A stretch of 64,000 nucleotides of DNA from Spirosoma sp. (GTDB lineage: Bacteria > Bacteroidota > Bacteroidia > Cytophagales > Spirosomataceae). The notes under the pieces were generated by a model, which was not told the origin of the DNA, made no database searches, and saw only the letters and a program-made list of their open reading frames with translations. Both the position numbers and the translations under genes were made by a program. Positions 38,219 to 47,558 of this stretch are shown one piece after another. Positions within the stretch are counted from its first letter, which is position 1. Every line of letters begins with the position of its first letter. The stretch covers positions 583,648 through 647,647 of the forward strand of contig NZ_JAPLET010000022.1 of the NCBI RefSeq assembly GCF_026391055.1. The letters are read 5' to 3'.

Positions 38219-39130
38219 ATGGTCATGAAAAAATACGTTGCCTTCGGCTTGACACTCGAAACCGAGCTTGATTTCACGGGCGTTTTACAGGAGTCAACGA
38301 AAGAAACCGATGTTCGCATAGCTGAAGCACTCCTTCACAACCAGGCCAGGCGACCAACTCGCGTACACCGCCGTGGCGTACAGGCCCGGTTCGGTAAAAC
38401 ACCAACCAGTCTGCTCTTGCACTGGGCTGGCATTGCATCCTTTCAGGTCTCCGGAGGAAAGGAAATCATTTACCAGAATCTGGGTGCCGACGAAGGCACC
38501 CTGCGACTATTCCTGCTGAGCGAAGTTATTGGCCTTCTGCTCTACCAACGGGGGCTCTTTTTGCTACACGGTAGTGCCGTAAAGGTGGGAACGACCGCAT
38601 CAGTATTTGTGGGCGTGCCCGGCGCTGGTAAATCAACGACGGCAGCCGCCTTTGGCCAGATTGGGCACACGGTGCTGACAGATGATCTGGTCGCCATTCA
38701 GTTAATGGGCAACAAACCATTTGTGATCCCGGCGTTTGCTCAGTACAAAATCTGGAAGAATACGGTCGATGGGCTAAAGCTCAATAAGTCAAGCCTGGAG
38801 CCGTCCTTTGAAGGAGCTACCAAATTTCTGGTAACGCAGCCTTTAGCCGATTTCCCCAACGCTCCTGTTCCCTTACAACGCATCACCCTTTTGTATCCGT
38901 CCAATGCCCGTAGGCCTGATGAGCCCATCAAACCCCTGCGGTCACCGGTCGAATTACTCAAACATTTTCCACTTCCGGTTCAACTCCTGACGGGTAATTT
39001 TTTACAGGCACATTTTCGGGATTCGCTGGCGATTGCTCAGTATGCTGCCATTTATCAACAAAAAAGGCCCAACGGGTTTGACGCGCTGAACCTTTTTGTG
39101 AAATCGTATTCGGATAGATGCTTAGCCTAA
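38219..39130 (+). CDS. HPr-kinase-like P-loop protein
   Basis: A 303-residue protein whose C-terminal part resembles the HPr kinase/phosphorylase catalytic domain: LHGSAV (117-122), Walker A GVPGAGKSTT (132-141) and the acidic HTVLTDDLVAI (150-160). The N-terminal 100 residues are not recognisable, and the HPr-kinase signature of true HprK is not obvious. Such stand-alone kinases occur in peptide-maturation clusters and elsewhere with unknown substrates; no such cluster is seen here. ATG 38219 or 38225. It overlaps the 3' end of hisS by 9 bp. Confidence 0.75.
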   Translation: MVMKKYVAFGLTLETELDFTGVLQESTKETDVRIAEALLHNQARRPTRVHRRGVQARFGKTPTSLLLHWAGIASFQVSGGKEIIYQNLGADEGTLRLFLLSEVIGLLLYQRGLFLLHGSAVKVGTTASVFVGVPGAGKSTTAAAFGQIGHTVLTDDLVAIQLMGNKPFVIPAFAQYKIWKNTVDGLKLNKSSLEPSFEGATKFLVTQPLADFPNAPVPLQRITLLYPSNARRPDEPIKPLRSPVELLKHFPLPVQLLTGNFLQAHFRDSLAIAQYAAIYQQKRPNGFDALNLFVKSYSDRCLA

Positions 39131-40495
39131 CCGTTGTATCAACTCGTCTGTGGTTACTTTAAGCTGCTCGCCCGTCAGCATGTTTTTTAGCGATAAAACA
39201 CCCGTTTGCACCTCTGCAGAACCAATCAGCACAACAAACGGAATATTTTTCGCATTGGCATAATCGAGCATTTTCTTCACTTTCGATAAATCAGGATACA
39301 TCTCGGCGGCAATGGCAGCTGTTCGGAGTTGACGCAGTACAGGCAACGCTACCGAACGGGCCTCGGTATCGAAAGGTATAATCAGAACCTGAGTGCCCTG
39401 TCCGGCATCGGCGGGAAAGAGGTTCAGTTCCTCCATCACGTCGTAAATGCGATCTACACCGAAAGAGATTCCCACACCCGACAAACCCGGCATACCAAAC
39501 GCACCGGTTAAGTTATCATACCGGCCGCCCCCGCTTACGCTGCCAATAGAAACACCATTGGCTTTCACTTCAAAAATGGCGCCAGTATAGTATGACAGCC
39601 CACGCGCGAGGGTTGGGTCAATTTCTACAGTGGAATCCGACAGTCCATATTGATTGACTAGTTGAAGCGTTTCTTCCAGTTCAGCAATCCCCTGGCGTGC
39701 AGTGTCCGAAGCGGAAAGCCAGTTTTTTAACTGATCGAGTATTTGATTAGGTTCCGTGGGTTCCGAAACGCCAAACAGAAACAAGGGTTCCAGGCTAGCG
39801 ATGGTCTCGTCCGAAAATCCCCGCTCCTGGAGTTCGTTCAGTACTTTCTCTTTCCCAATTTTGTCCAGTTTATCAATTGCCACGCTCAGGGTACCCTCCT
39901 GACCGGGCGCACCAATAACTTCTGCGATGCCCGCCAGAATCTTGCGGTTGTTGATTTTAAGGGTAAAATCCTGAATGGTCAGATTCCTGAATACTTCGTG
40001 GATCATCAACACGATTTCGGCCTCACACAGAAGCGAATCGGTGCCAACTACATCGGCATCGCACTGGTAGAACTCGCGGTAGCGTCCCTTTTGTGGCCGG
40101 TCGGCCCGCCAGACAGGCTGCATCTGGTAGCGTTTAAACGGCAACGTTAGCGAATTCCGATTCATCACCACATACCGGGCAAAGGGAACGGTAAGGTCGT
40201 AACGAAGGCCTTTCTCGGCTATTTTCGGGGTTAACTTCTTTGAACCTGAGGCCAGATCGAGTTCGGTGACTCCCGCAGCAAAATCACCGGAATTAAGTAT
40301 TTTGAAGAGAAGCTGATCACCCTCCTCCCCGTATTTCCCCGTCAGGGTAGACAGGTTTTCCAGGGATGGCGTTTCTATCGGCTGAAAACCAAATCGTCGA
40401 AATGTCTGGCGAATTGTATCAAAAATAAAAAGCCGTTTACGCATCTGCTCCGGCCCAAAGTCACGGGTACCTTTCGGCAATGTTGGTTTTTGCAT
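39122..40495 (-). CDS. hisS: Histidyl-tRNA synthetase
   Basis: Class II aminoacyl-tRNA synthetase charging tRNA-His, 457 residues. The start at 40495 (MQKPTLPKGTRDFGPEQM) is the family start. Motif 1 and motif 2 regions (RYDLTVPFARYVVMN; FKRYQMQPVWRADRPQKGRYREFYQCD in pieces), the histidine signatures RGLSYYTGAIFEV and SGGGRYDNLTGAFG, and the C-terminal anticodon-binding domain (VLIIPFDTEARSVALPVLR) are all present. A TATTTTTG -7 box stands at 40567-40560, close to the divergent promoter of the small basic protein. Confidence 0.97.
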   Translation of the reverse strand: MQKPTLPKGTRDFGPEQMRKRLFIFDTIRQTFRRFGFQPIETPSLENLSTLTGKYGEEGDQLLFKILNSGDFAAGVTELDLASGSKKLTPKIAEKGLRYDLTVPFARYVVMNRNSLTLPFKRYQMQPVWRADRPQKGRYREFYQCDADVVGTDSLLCEAEIVLMIHEVFRNLTIQDFTLKINNRKILAGIAEVIGAPGQEGTLSVAIDKLDKIGKEKVLNELQERGFSDETIASLEPLFLFGVSEPTEPNQILDQLKNWLSASDTARQGIAELEETLQLVNQYGLSDSTVEIDPTLARGLSYYTGAIFEVKANGVSIGSVSGGGRYDNLTGAFGMPGLSGVGISFGVDRIYDVMEELNLFPADAGQGTQVLIIPFDTEARSVALPVLRQLRTAAIAAEMYPDLSKVKKMLDYANAKNIPFVVLIGSAEVQTGVLSLKNMLTGEQLKVTTDELIQRLG

Positions 40496-40559
40496 TGGAA
40501 TAAAGCCGGATTTTAGTCCGTTTTTACAGCCTGATGGACACAAGCTGCGTATTAGGATG

Positions 40560-40567
40560 CAAAAATA
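40560..40567 (-). promoter_or_regulatory. hisS -7 box
   Basis: Minus-strand TATTTTTG fits TAnnTTTG, 64 bp before the hisS start. It is back to back with the plus-strand box at 40611. Confidence 0.5.
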
Positions 40568-40610
40568 CTGACTTTAGTCGGTGGTGCTTTCAAAAATCAA
40601 TGAAAAAGCG

Positions 40611-40618
40611 TACTTTTG
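40611..40618 (+). promoter_or_regulatory. -7 box of the small basic protein gene
   Basis: TACTTTTG, exact TAnnTTTG, 38 bp before the ATG at 40657. Confidence 0.6.
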
Positions 40619-40656
40619 CGGTCTGATTTTGAACTGACACGTAAAAAGATACAATC

Positions 40657-40812
40657 ATGGGAGTAACAGAATTAAAGCGGAAGGCTCGCCGGAACCGCGC
40701 TATCGCCAATAACAAGACTAACGCAATCAAACAACTGCTGCGCAAGCCAACCATTAAAAACGTAGACGTAGAAGCCATCAAGGCGTCGTTTGCGGAAAAG
40801 AAAGCAGCCTAA
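40657..40812 (+). CDS. 51-residue basic protein, unknown function
   Basis: A very small, strongly basic protein (MGVTELKRKARRNRAIANNK at the start, ending SFAEKKAA). A consensus -7 box lies 38 bp upstream and a clean terminator hairpin follows, so it is expressed as a single gene. The composition suggests RNA or ribosome binding. The N-terminal Lys/Arg/Asn-rich helix slightly recalls ribosomal S20, but the protein is too short and the S20 motifs are absent, so I do not give it that name. Its length, promoter and terminator together make it a convincing gene. Confidence 0.75.
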   Translation: MGVTELKRKARRNRAIANNKTNAIKQLLRKPTIKNVDVEAIKASFAEKKAA

Positions 40813-40847
40813 ACGAATACATTGTCTGTTCACCCAGACGGCCCTTA

Positions 40848-41204
40848 TCAAGTAGCCTCACCTTTACCGGGTGAGGCTTTTCTTTTGGGGCGAAAACGCG
40901 CCCAGTCGCGGTCACGCTTCTTAAGTTCACGACGCACAAACCGACGATAATCCAACTGTGCCCGGTAGCGAATAGCCTGCCCGAAAAGCAATAGTCCGCC
41001 ATTGATCAACACCAGGCTATAAGCGCCCCACAAAAACCATTGCCGAAAAGGAGCGCCCCCGTGTTTTGCCTCCACAGCTCCACTTAACACACACAGGCCA
41101 ACACTAAATAGAAGTAAACCCAGCGGGGCCACAATCAAGCCTTTGGTTCGGGTACTCATGCGTTTTACCAATCGTTGACCTGGCGGTTTAGCGAGCTTTG
41201 CCAT
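40848..41204 (-). CDS. Small membrane protein, two helices
   Basis: A 118-residue protein with a short basic N-terminus, two membrane helices (about 24-42 and 57-76) and a long Arg/Lys-rich cytoplasmic tail (RRELKKRDRDWARFRPKRK). The positive charge places both ends in the cytoplasm. I do not recognise a family. The last codons and stop lie within the terminator of the opposite small basic gene, so that hairpin serves both. Confidence 0.65.
   Translation of the reverse strand: MAKLAKPPGQRLVKRMSTRTKGLIVAPLGLLLFSVGLCVLSGAVEAKHGGAPFRQWFLWGAYSLVLINGGLLLFGQAIRYRAQLDYRRFVRRELKKRDRDWARFRPKRKASPGKGEAT
40854..40878. terminator. Bidirectional terminator after the small basic gene
   Basis: AGCCTCACC (40854-40862) pairs with GGTGAGGCT (40870-40878), followed by a T-rich run on the plus strand. 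It overlaps the 3' end of the minus-strand membrane protein gene. Confidence 0.7.
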
Positions 41205-41297
41205 CGAGTATCGGGGGTTGAAAGGGTTTATGTAACTAACGTTCCAATGGTTAATTTCGTTGATTCAGGCAAGGTATTACGTACTAAAGGGTACGGC

Positions 41298-42305
41298 TTA
41301 CGAAGGGTATTCGAGGGTAGCTCCCGTTTCGCGGAATCCTTTGGGCTCCGTCAGGCGCTTCCAGCCTTCGCTCAGGAAACCAACTCCGTACCCGATTAGC
41401 TGAACAAAAGCGGCTGCTACGCTCAACAGACCAACGTACAGACTTTTTTCCTTACGGGTGGCATCCACCAAAATCAATACCGAAAAAAAACTCAATATAC
41501 TTATCGCCAGTGTAAATAACAGGGAGCTAATGAACGCCCAAATCGGAACCGAAAAAACAAAAAGTGTAAACAGAGCCGGAAAGGCATGAACGAGTTTCAG
41601 TTCGGCCGGATAGTACCGGGATATGTTGATACGGGCTCGACCAAAGAATCGCAACTGGCGAAAAAATTGTCCGAAATTGGTCCGGCGCTTGTGGTAGATG
41701 AAAGCGTCGGAAATCAGGCCGGTACGAAAGCCATTTTCAATAATCCGAATGGCAAACTCAATATCCTCCCCCATCCGGCTTAGCTTATACCCACCGACGG
41801 CTTCCCAAACCGCACGGGAAAGCCCCATATTAAAGCTACGGGGATGGTAGGTCCCACCCAGGTTTTTTTTACTACCGCGAATCCCGCCCGTGGTAAAGGG
41901 CGAGGTCATGGAGTAACTGATGGCTTTCTGAATGGGCGTAAAGTCGGGGTGAGCCGCATCGGGGCCACCGTAGGCATCAAGCCACGATGACCCCAGCTGC
42001 TGGTTAACCGCCGAAAAATAGTGTGGGGGAACAAGCGCGTCCGAATCAAAAATAACGAAGTAATCTCCCCTGGCCCGCTCAAAGCCGTAATTTCGGGTAA
42101 ACCCCTGCCCGGAATTTTCTTTGAAGAAATACCGGATAGCCAACTGGTCAGCGAAATCAGCGACTACCCCATCCGACGTGTCAGTCGAACCATCTTCAAT
42201 AACCAGTACTTCAAAATTTTTATACGTCTGCTTCGTCAAACTCACGAGCAGTTCGCGCAATTCGCCCGGACGGTTATAAACAGGAATGATAATCGAATAA
42301 TACAT
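41298..42305 (-). CDS. Family 2 glycosyltransferase with C-terminal membrane helices
   Basis: A 335-residue GT-A glycosyltransferase: SIIIPVYNRPGELRELL at the start, VIEDGSTDTSDGV, FVIFDSDALVPPHYF containing the metal-binding Asp pair, and GEDIEFAIRI for the catalytic region. Two or three hydrophobic helices (about 235-310) anchor it in the inner membrane. It probably makes an envelope polysaccharide or glycolipid; donor and acceptor are unknown. The start codon shares one base with the hemL stop, so it is translationally coupled to hemL. Confidence 0.9.
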   Translation of the reverse strand: MYYSIIIPVYNRPGELRELLVSLTKQTYKNFEVLVIEDGSTDTSDGVVADFADQLAIRYFFKENSGQGFTRNYGFERARGDYFVIFDSDALVPPHYFSAVNQQLGSSWLDAYGGPDAAHPDFTPIQKAISYSMTSPFTTGGIRGSKKNLGGTYHPRSFNMGLSRAVWEAVGGYKLSRMGEDIEFAIRIIENGFRTGLISDAFIYHKRRTNFGQFFRQLRFFGRARINISRYYPAELKLVHAFPALFTLFVFSVPIWAFISSLLFTLAISILSFFSVLILVDATRKEKSLYVGLLSVAAAFVQLIGYGVGFLSEGWKRLTEPKGFRETGATLEYPS

Positions 42306-43594
42306 TACGTATTCATTATTTCCAGTAAGCTTTCTTCGTTGGCCTTGATAACCTCATCCACCAGTTCATCGGTAAGGGCAACGGATAGAAACAGGCTCTC
42401 GAACTGGGATGGGGCCAGGTAAACACCCCGGTTCAGCATAGCGTGGAAATAGCGGCCAAAAAGCGGAGTATCGCACGTTTTGGCTTCCGTGAAGTTGCTC
42501 ACCGGGCGATCTGTCATAAACAGGGTAAACATGGACCCAATATGATTGATAGTATACGGTAGGCTGGCCTTCTGCAATCCAGCCCGAAAACCATCGGTTA
42601 GTTTTTTTCCAATCGTCTCCAGCCGGGTGTATAACTCCGGGTGGTCATTCAGGTGATGAAGCATGGCCAGCCCTGCCGACATGGCAATCGGATTTCCAGA
42701 TAGCGTTCCGGCCTGGTAAACCGGACCTGCCGGGGCAACCATGTCCATAATGTCGGCCCGTCCACCATAGGCACCAACGGGCATACCTCCACCAATAATT
42801 TTACCCATGGTTGTGAGGTCGGGGGTAATGCCAAAGCGTTCCTGAGCTCCTCCTTTGGCAAGCCGGAAGCCGGTCATCACCTCATCGAAAATCAGAATAA
42901 CACCGTGTTTATCGCACAACGAACGAATCCCTTCCAGAAAGCCCGGTTCAGGTAGTACGCACCCCATGTTCCCAACTACCGGCTCCAGAATGATGGCGGC
43001 TACCTGATTGTGGTTATTATCCAGCAACGTTTCAACAGCTGCCAGATCATTGTACGGCGCGGTCAGTGTATCCGCAGCCGTTGCCTTGGTAACACCCGGG
43101 CTATCGGGAATACCCATGGTCATGGCGCCACTTCCAGCAGCGATCAAAAACGAATCGCCATGTCCGTGGTAACACCCCTCAAACTTAATCAGCTTGTCGC
43201 GACCGGTAAACCCACGCGCCACGCGAATAGCCGCCATGGTGGCTTCGGTACCGGAGTTCACCATCCTGACCTTTTCGACCGAGGGCACCATAGCCGTAAT
43301 TAACTCAGCCATCTCGACTTCTTTGCGCGTGGGCGCTCCGAATGAAAACGAATACTGAATTGCGTCACGGACGGCTTTCTCGACCGGCTCAAAGGCGTGA
43401 CCCAGAATCATAGGGCCCCACGAATTAATCAATTCAATGTATTGCCGGCCATCCTCATCCACAATGTAGGGACCCTTTGCCGATTTGATAAAAATGGGCG
43501 ATCCACCCACAGACCGAAACGCCCGCACGGGTGAGTTTACTCCACCGGGAATCAGCGTCTTCGCTTTTTCAAACAATTGTTCGCTCGTTGTCAT
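42305..43594 (-). CDS. hemL: Glutamate-1-semialdehyde 2,1-aminomutase
   Basis: PLP enzyme making 5-aminolevulinate from glutamate-1-semialdehyde in the C5 haem pathway, 429 residues. Typical segments are NSPVRAFRSVGGSPIF, the PLP contacts NSGTEATMAAIR, IFDEVMTGFR and the Schiff-base lysine Lys265 in TTMGKIIGGGMPVGA. Full length. It is followed with 1-bp overlap by the glycosyltransferase. Confidence 0.97.
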   Translation of the reverse strand: MTTSEQLFEKAKTLIPGGVNSPVRAFRSVGGSPIFIKSAKGPYIVDEDGRQYIELINSWGPMILGHAFEPVEKAVRDAIQYSFSFGAPTRKEVEMAELITAMVPSVEKVRMVNSGTEATMAAIRVARGFTGRDKLIKFEGCYHGHGDSFLIAAGSGAMTMGIPDSPGVTKATAADTLTAPYNDLAAVETLLDNNHNQVAAIILEPVVGNMGCVLPEPGFLEGIRSLCDKHGVILIFDEVMTGFRLAKGGAQERFGITPDLTTMGKIIGGGMPVGAYGGRADIMDMVAPAGPVYQAGTLSGNPIAMSAGLAMLHHLNDHPELYTRLETIGKKLTDGFRAGLQKASLPYTINHIGSMFTLFMTDRPVSNFTEAKTCDTPLFGRYFHAMLNRGVYLAPSQFESLFLSVALTDELVDEVIKANEESLLEIMNT

Positions 43595-43660
43595 TTTTTG
43601 AAAGGCAAATGATGAGATGAACGAGTTAATCCCTCAGGATACGTTCGTTCGTTTGCTCAT

Positions 43661-45454
43661 TCACTCATTAATTTTCACAAACCGACCGTCTTCGTATTTT
43701 ACGATTGGTACAATTTGATTGTCGTTACTTTGTGTATAGTCAAAACCCGAAAGCAGGTAATCGTCGGTATCGGAGATAAGTGTGGTTCGATCACGAAGCT
43801 GAAGACCATTTTTCGCTAACTGACGGCCGAAGAACAGCATCATGTCGTATCCCTCACTCGCGTAAACCGACGGAATGGTATTTCGTTTGGCCAGGTACTC
43901 CTCCTCAAACGCAGTAACCGACTCACGGCTTTTGTCAATAAAATCGGGATATAACAAATACAGTTCCCGCCGGGTAAAGGTCGAAGCGGGTACTTTGTAC
44001 AGATCAAAAGCAGAAGCCGTTGAAATCAAAGGTGCCGTTATGTGTCGGCGGCTGAGTGCATCGAGCATTCGAACCCCATCGTCTTCATTGCTACTGGAGA
44101 AGAACACGTGCCCAACGGCCGAACCGGTGGACTGCGAAGACATTGCGTTACCGGACCGGGTAGCCGTTGCCGTACCGGACAGTTGCATGGCATCAGCCAT
44201 CTGCTGTGCCGATCCGCTTACTTTACGAAAATCAACAACCTGGTAGTTCTGCCGTTTGAGTTCAGCCTGATACGAAGCCGCGAGTAATGAATCTTTCCGC
44301 GTAGCCCCAAAAAAGATGGCAGCCCGTCGGGAGGTATTTAAACTACGAACCAAATCAGCTACTTTTCGCGCCTGTTGGTTCATGGAAGGCTGCGCCAGAA
44401 AAGACATTGGCTGGTCAATGATCAACTCGCTGCTGGTCGCTATTGGATTGAGCAGCAATATAGTATGCTGGTTGGCGTATGCCAGCGCAATCCGATTAGG
44501 CTCCACGTACAGCGGGCCTATGATCAGATCCGTTTGAGCAAAGGCCGGACTATTAACCAGCTCAAGGGCTTTATTGGCATCATTATCCAGATCGTAAGCA
44601 AACAGGTTGACGGTAATTCCCTCTTCCTGCAACTTAGCTTTTGCGAGCTTAATGCCATTATAGAGATCATAAACGTACTGATTGGACCTCAGCCTTTTAT
44701 CCGAATTAAACTCGTCAACCCGAAAAGGAAACATCACGGCGACATTATAATATCCCTTCGTTCGTGAATTTCGTCCATTCGGCGAAATAGGGGTAACCGG
44801 ACGGGAGCCGCCCACCTGAGATGTCGTTCCTGCTGGCTGAGTCGACGTTACGGGCGGAACACCAAACCGGTTGGTCAACCGGTCAGACAATTCCAGGTCG
44901 TCCTTATCGGTTGCCGTTCGCTGGATCAGGTCGATTAGCGCCAGCCCGATAATCCGGTCAGCGGGAAATGACTGACTCAATGCCTTTAGCCGGGTCAGGT
45001 CGGTAATACGCGGGATAAAGTTCTGCTCAAGCTTTGTAACGTCGGTGCGGAGTTCGGCATCCGTGATGGACTGCAGTGCTGTCAATGCTTCCTCGTATTG
45101 GCCCAGCTCCATGCCATTAGCCGCAAAAAGGTAGTTAGCATCATCCATCTTCTGCCAATCCGGATATTGCTCCATCAGTTGCTTAAGCATGCCTCGGGAC
45201 TGCGGGTACTTTCGCTGCCGGAACGCAGCAATAGCATAATGGTAGGCGGCATAAGGAGCCAGCGGGCCGCGCTGCTGAATCAGCACGTTAAGATCGGACT
45301 TGGCTCGTTCGTAGTCGCCCATCCTCACCAGTTCAAGAGCTGCTTTATAGCGTTTCTGCGCATCGGTTGTAAGTTGTGCCCATACTAGCTGCGAGCAAAT
45401 TAATCCGCAGAACACAAGAACTGTCCGGATCAGTAAAAGAAATCGTCCATTCAT
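43661..45454 (-). CDS. Periplasmic-binding-type (LppC/LIV-like) protein with N-terminal TPR
   Basis: A 597-residue exported protein. The start at 45454 (MNGRFLLLIRTVLVFCGLIC) gives a signal peptide ending VWAQ; a longer in-frame start would cross the yidC terminator. TPR-like repeats (about 35-190) and a Ser/Thr/Gly-rich linker lead to a type-1 periplasmic-binding fold (about 235-597: YNVAVMFPFRVDEF, LIIGPLYVEPNRIALA, PSVYASEGYDMMLFFGRQL). The combination resembles LpoA/LppC-like cell-wall factors as well as branched-chain amino-acid receptors. No ABC transporter genes are adjacent, which favours a structural or regulatory role. Confidence 0.8.
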   Translation of the reverse strand: MNGRFLLLIRTVLVFCGLICSQLVWAQLTTDAQKRYKAALELVRMGDYERAKSDLNVLIQQRGPLAPYAAYHYAIAAFRQRKYPQSRGMLKQLMEQYPDWQKMDDANYLFAANGMELGQYEEALTALQSITDAELRTDVTKLEQNFIPRITDLTRLKALSQSFPADRIIGLALIDLIQRTATDKDDLELSDRLTNRFGVPPVTSTQPAGTTSQVGGSRPVTPISPNGRNSRTKGYYNVAVMFPFRVDEFNSDKRLRSNQYVYDLYNGIKLAKAKLQEEGITVNLFAYDLDNDANKALELVNSPAFAQTDLIIGPLYVEPNRIALAYANQHTILLLNPIATSSELIIDQPMSFLAQPSMNQQARKVADLVRSLNTSRRAAIFFGATRKDSLLAASYQAELKRQNYQVVDFRKVSGSAQQMADAMQLSGTATATRSGNAMSSQSTGSAVGHVFFSSSNEDDGVRMLDALSRRHITAPLISTASAFDLYKVPASTFTRRELYLLYPDFIDKSRESVTAFEEEYLAKRNTIPSVYASEGYDMMLFFGRQLAKNGLQLRDRTTLISDTDDYLLSGFDYTQSNDNQIVPIVKYEDGRFVKINE

Positions 45455-45472
45455 AGTCAATTGGGTTAATGC

Positions 45473-45502
45473 ACAAAAGCAACGCGAAGGCGTTGCTTTT
45501 GT
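45473..45502 (-). terminator. yidC terminator
   Basis: ACAAAAGCAACGC (45473-45485) pairs perfectly with 45490-45502 around a 4-base loop, downstream of yidC. Confidence 0.75.
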
Positions 45503-45549
45503 CAATGAAGGATGATAAATAGAAGCAGTAGTCACCGTTTATTCATCAC

Positions 45550-47415
45550 TTACTTCTTAGACTTTGCTCGGCGCTGGGCTTCATCAGCCTGCTTACGGGC
45601 CTCTTCGGCGGCAGCCAGCTGTTTTTGCAGCAGCGCCTGGAATCCGCCGGGCTTCTTGCCTTCTCCGGCTGCGTTCTTACGACGGTTTTCGTCCAGAACC
45701 GCTTTGATCTTATCTTCATCAACAAACCGGCGGATCAGTTGTTGCTGAGCAATCGTTACAACGTTCGATACAAAGTAATAAAACGTCAAACCGGCCGGAT
45801 ACGAGTTGAGAACGAACATGAACATAAGCGGGAATACATAGCTCATAGCTTTCATATTCACTGGTCCCGGCTGCGTTGGTGTTGTCTGGTTATTGTAATA
45901 CGCGTACGCAATGGACGAAATCGTCATTAATACCGTAAACAAACTGAGGTGACTACCAATAAAAGGGATAGCCGGGAAGGTAATAAACGCATCATAGGTT
46001 GACAGGTCATTAGCCCACAGGAACGATTTCTGGCGCAGCTCAATTAAATTCGGGAAGAGCATAAACAGCGAGAAGAGAATCGGCATGGTTGCCAGTACCG
46101 GAACGCAGCCACTCAGCGGACTAACACCCACTTCCTGATACAATTTCATTTGCTCAGACTGTTGCTTGGCCATGTCGTCACCAACCCGTTCCTTCATCTC
46201 GTTCAACTCCGGCTGGAGAACCCGCATTTTGGCCATACTGATGTATGACTTGTAGGTTAACGGTGTTAGAATCAGTTTTACGAATACCACCAGTGCAATG
46301 ATCAGTAGGCCGTAGTTGGCAATGAACTTCTCCAGGAAGTTGAACACTGGCACGAAGAAGTACTTGTTGATTGGCTTCAGGATGGAGTACCCAAGGTATA
46401 CGTTCTGATCAAATTCGGGGGCTACACTACCCAGCAACTGAAAATCATTGGGTCCGTAAAAGAGTTTGTACTGTCCTTTTCCGGCTTTTACATCGGCAAT
46501 GGGCAGGGTTACATCGGCAATGGCCGTTTTTACGACACTACTGTCGGCCGGATCGACCAGCGCTTTAAAATTTGCCTTGGTCAGCGGGCTGTTTCTGGCA
46601 ACAAAACCCGACAGGAAGTATTTATGCTTGATGGTAAACCATTTCACGGGTTCTTCGACAGTTGCTTCCTGGTTACTTTCGCCCTCGGTTAATTTCTCAA
46701 AATCTTCGTCGGCCGTCAGGTAATTGATGGTAGCAGCCCGGCGGTTGTTGGCCAGGTCATTTTCATACTGCCGCATTTTATCTTCCCAAAAGAACCGGAT
46801 ATCGCCAGTACCGATCGCATTTGACAGACCGTTCAGCTTAAGGTCATAGTCGAGTACATACCCCTCGGCCGGAATTGTGTACACCTGTTCAACAGACTGC
46901 CCCGGCGCTACTTCTGCCCGAAAGACAATCTGCTGCGCCTGACCACTAACCGTACCACCTTGCGCTGTTGTCTGGTAGTATAGCTTGTGTAAATCAACCT
47001 TACCCTGATTTGTAGGGAGTTCAAGAAGGGTTTGACTGCTTTTCTCGTCAATAAGAACGAGTGGTTTCTGGTCGAAGGTCTTGTACTTTTTCAGAATAAC
47101 CTCCTTTACCCGACCGCCCTGCGTGGTAAGGGTTACTTTAATATCGTTATTTTCAACGACAATATCACGGGCCTGGCCGATGGCAACGGTTGCGAAATCA
47201 CCAAATTTAGCCGTTAAGGCAGCTGAGTCAGGAGTTTGTTGAGTGCTTTTGCCGGCACCTGTATCCGTAGCGGCAACCCCGGAGGCAGTTGTGGGTTTTG
47301 TTGTTTGTGTTTGTTGAGCAGCCTGTTTTTCGGGCGCAGGTTTCGGTACCAGCAGCTGGTAGCCGACCAGCATCGCCAGAATCAGGACAATGCCAATAAG
47401 TTGATTACGATCCAT
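45550..47415 (-). CDS. yidC: Membrane protein insertase YidC
   Basis: Inner-membrane insertase, 621 residues. It has an N-terminal helix (QLIGIVLILAMLVGYQLLV), a Thr/Ala/Gln linker, the large periplasmic beta-sandwich (about 75-345) and the conserved five-helix core (about 360-585: YGLLIIALVVFVKLILTPLTYKS, VSPLSGCVPVLATMPILFSLF, and MFVLNSYPAGLTFYYFVSN in pieces). The C-terminal tail is very basic and Ala/Gln-rich, as in ribosome-binding YidC variants. It follows pyrG, from which a long hairpin separates it. Confidence 0.96.
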   Translation of the reverse strand: MDRNQLIGIVLILAMLVGYQLLVPKPAPEKQAAQQTQTTKPTTASGVAATDTGAGKSTQQTPDSAALTAKFGDFATVAIGQARDIVVENNDIKVTLTTQGGRVKEVILKKYKTFDQKPLVLIDEKSSQTLLELPTNQGKVDLHKLYYQTTAQGGTVSGQAQQIVFRAEVAPGQSVEQVYTIPAEGYVLDYDLKLNGLSNAIGTGDIRFFWEDKMRQYENDLANNRRAATINYLTADEDFEKLTEGESNQEATVEEPVKWFTIKHKYFLSGFVARNSPLTKANFKALVDPADSSVVKTAIADVTLPIADVKAGKGQYKLFYGPNDFQLLGSVAPEFDQNVYLGYSILKPINKYFFVPVFNFLEKFIANYGLLIIALVVFVKLILTPLTYKSYISMAKMRVLQPELNEMKERVGDDMAKQQSEQMKLYQEVGVSPLSGCVPVLATMPILFSLFMLFPNLIELRQKSFLWANDLSTYDAFITFPAIPFIGSHLSLFTVLMTISSIAYAYYNNQTTPTQPGPVNMKAMSYVFPLMFMFVLNSYPAGLTFYYFVSNVVTIAQQQLIRRFVDEDKIKAVLDENRRKNAAGEGKKPGGFQALLQKQLAAAEEARKQADEAQRRAKSKK

Positions 47416-47438
47416 TTTATAAGTTAGTAAGTCGGTAA

Positions 47439-47518
47439 GTCGGCAAATCGGTAGCCGGTAAGCGGCTGGCGCATGTGTTTTATGGCGTCAGCCACTTACC
47501 GGCTACCGACTTGCCGAC
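47439..47518 (-). terminator. Long imperfect hairpin after pyrG
   Basis: Arms 47439-47472 and 47485-47518 are 34 bp each with only three transition differences, each able to form G-U pairs in RNA. It lies between the pyrG stop and the yidC start and probably ends pyrG transcription. Confidence 0.65.
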
Positions 47519-47558
47519 CCACCGACTATTTTGCGCAAAAATACGTCAATCCGGCTGC

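Noticed and set aside
40657..40812. Naming the small basic protein ribosomal S20
   Set aside because: Length 51 is far below the S20 family and the typical S20 N-terminus is absent.
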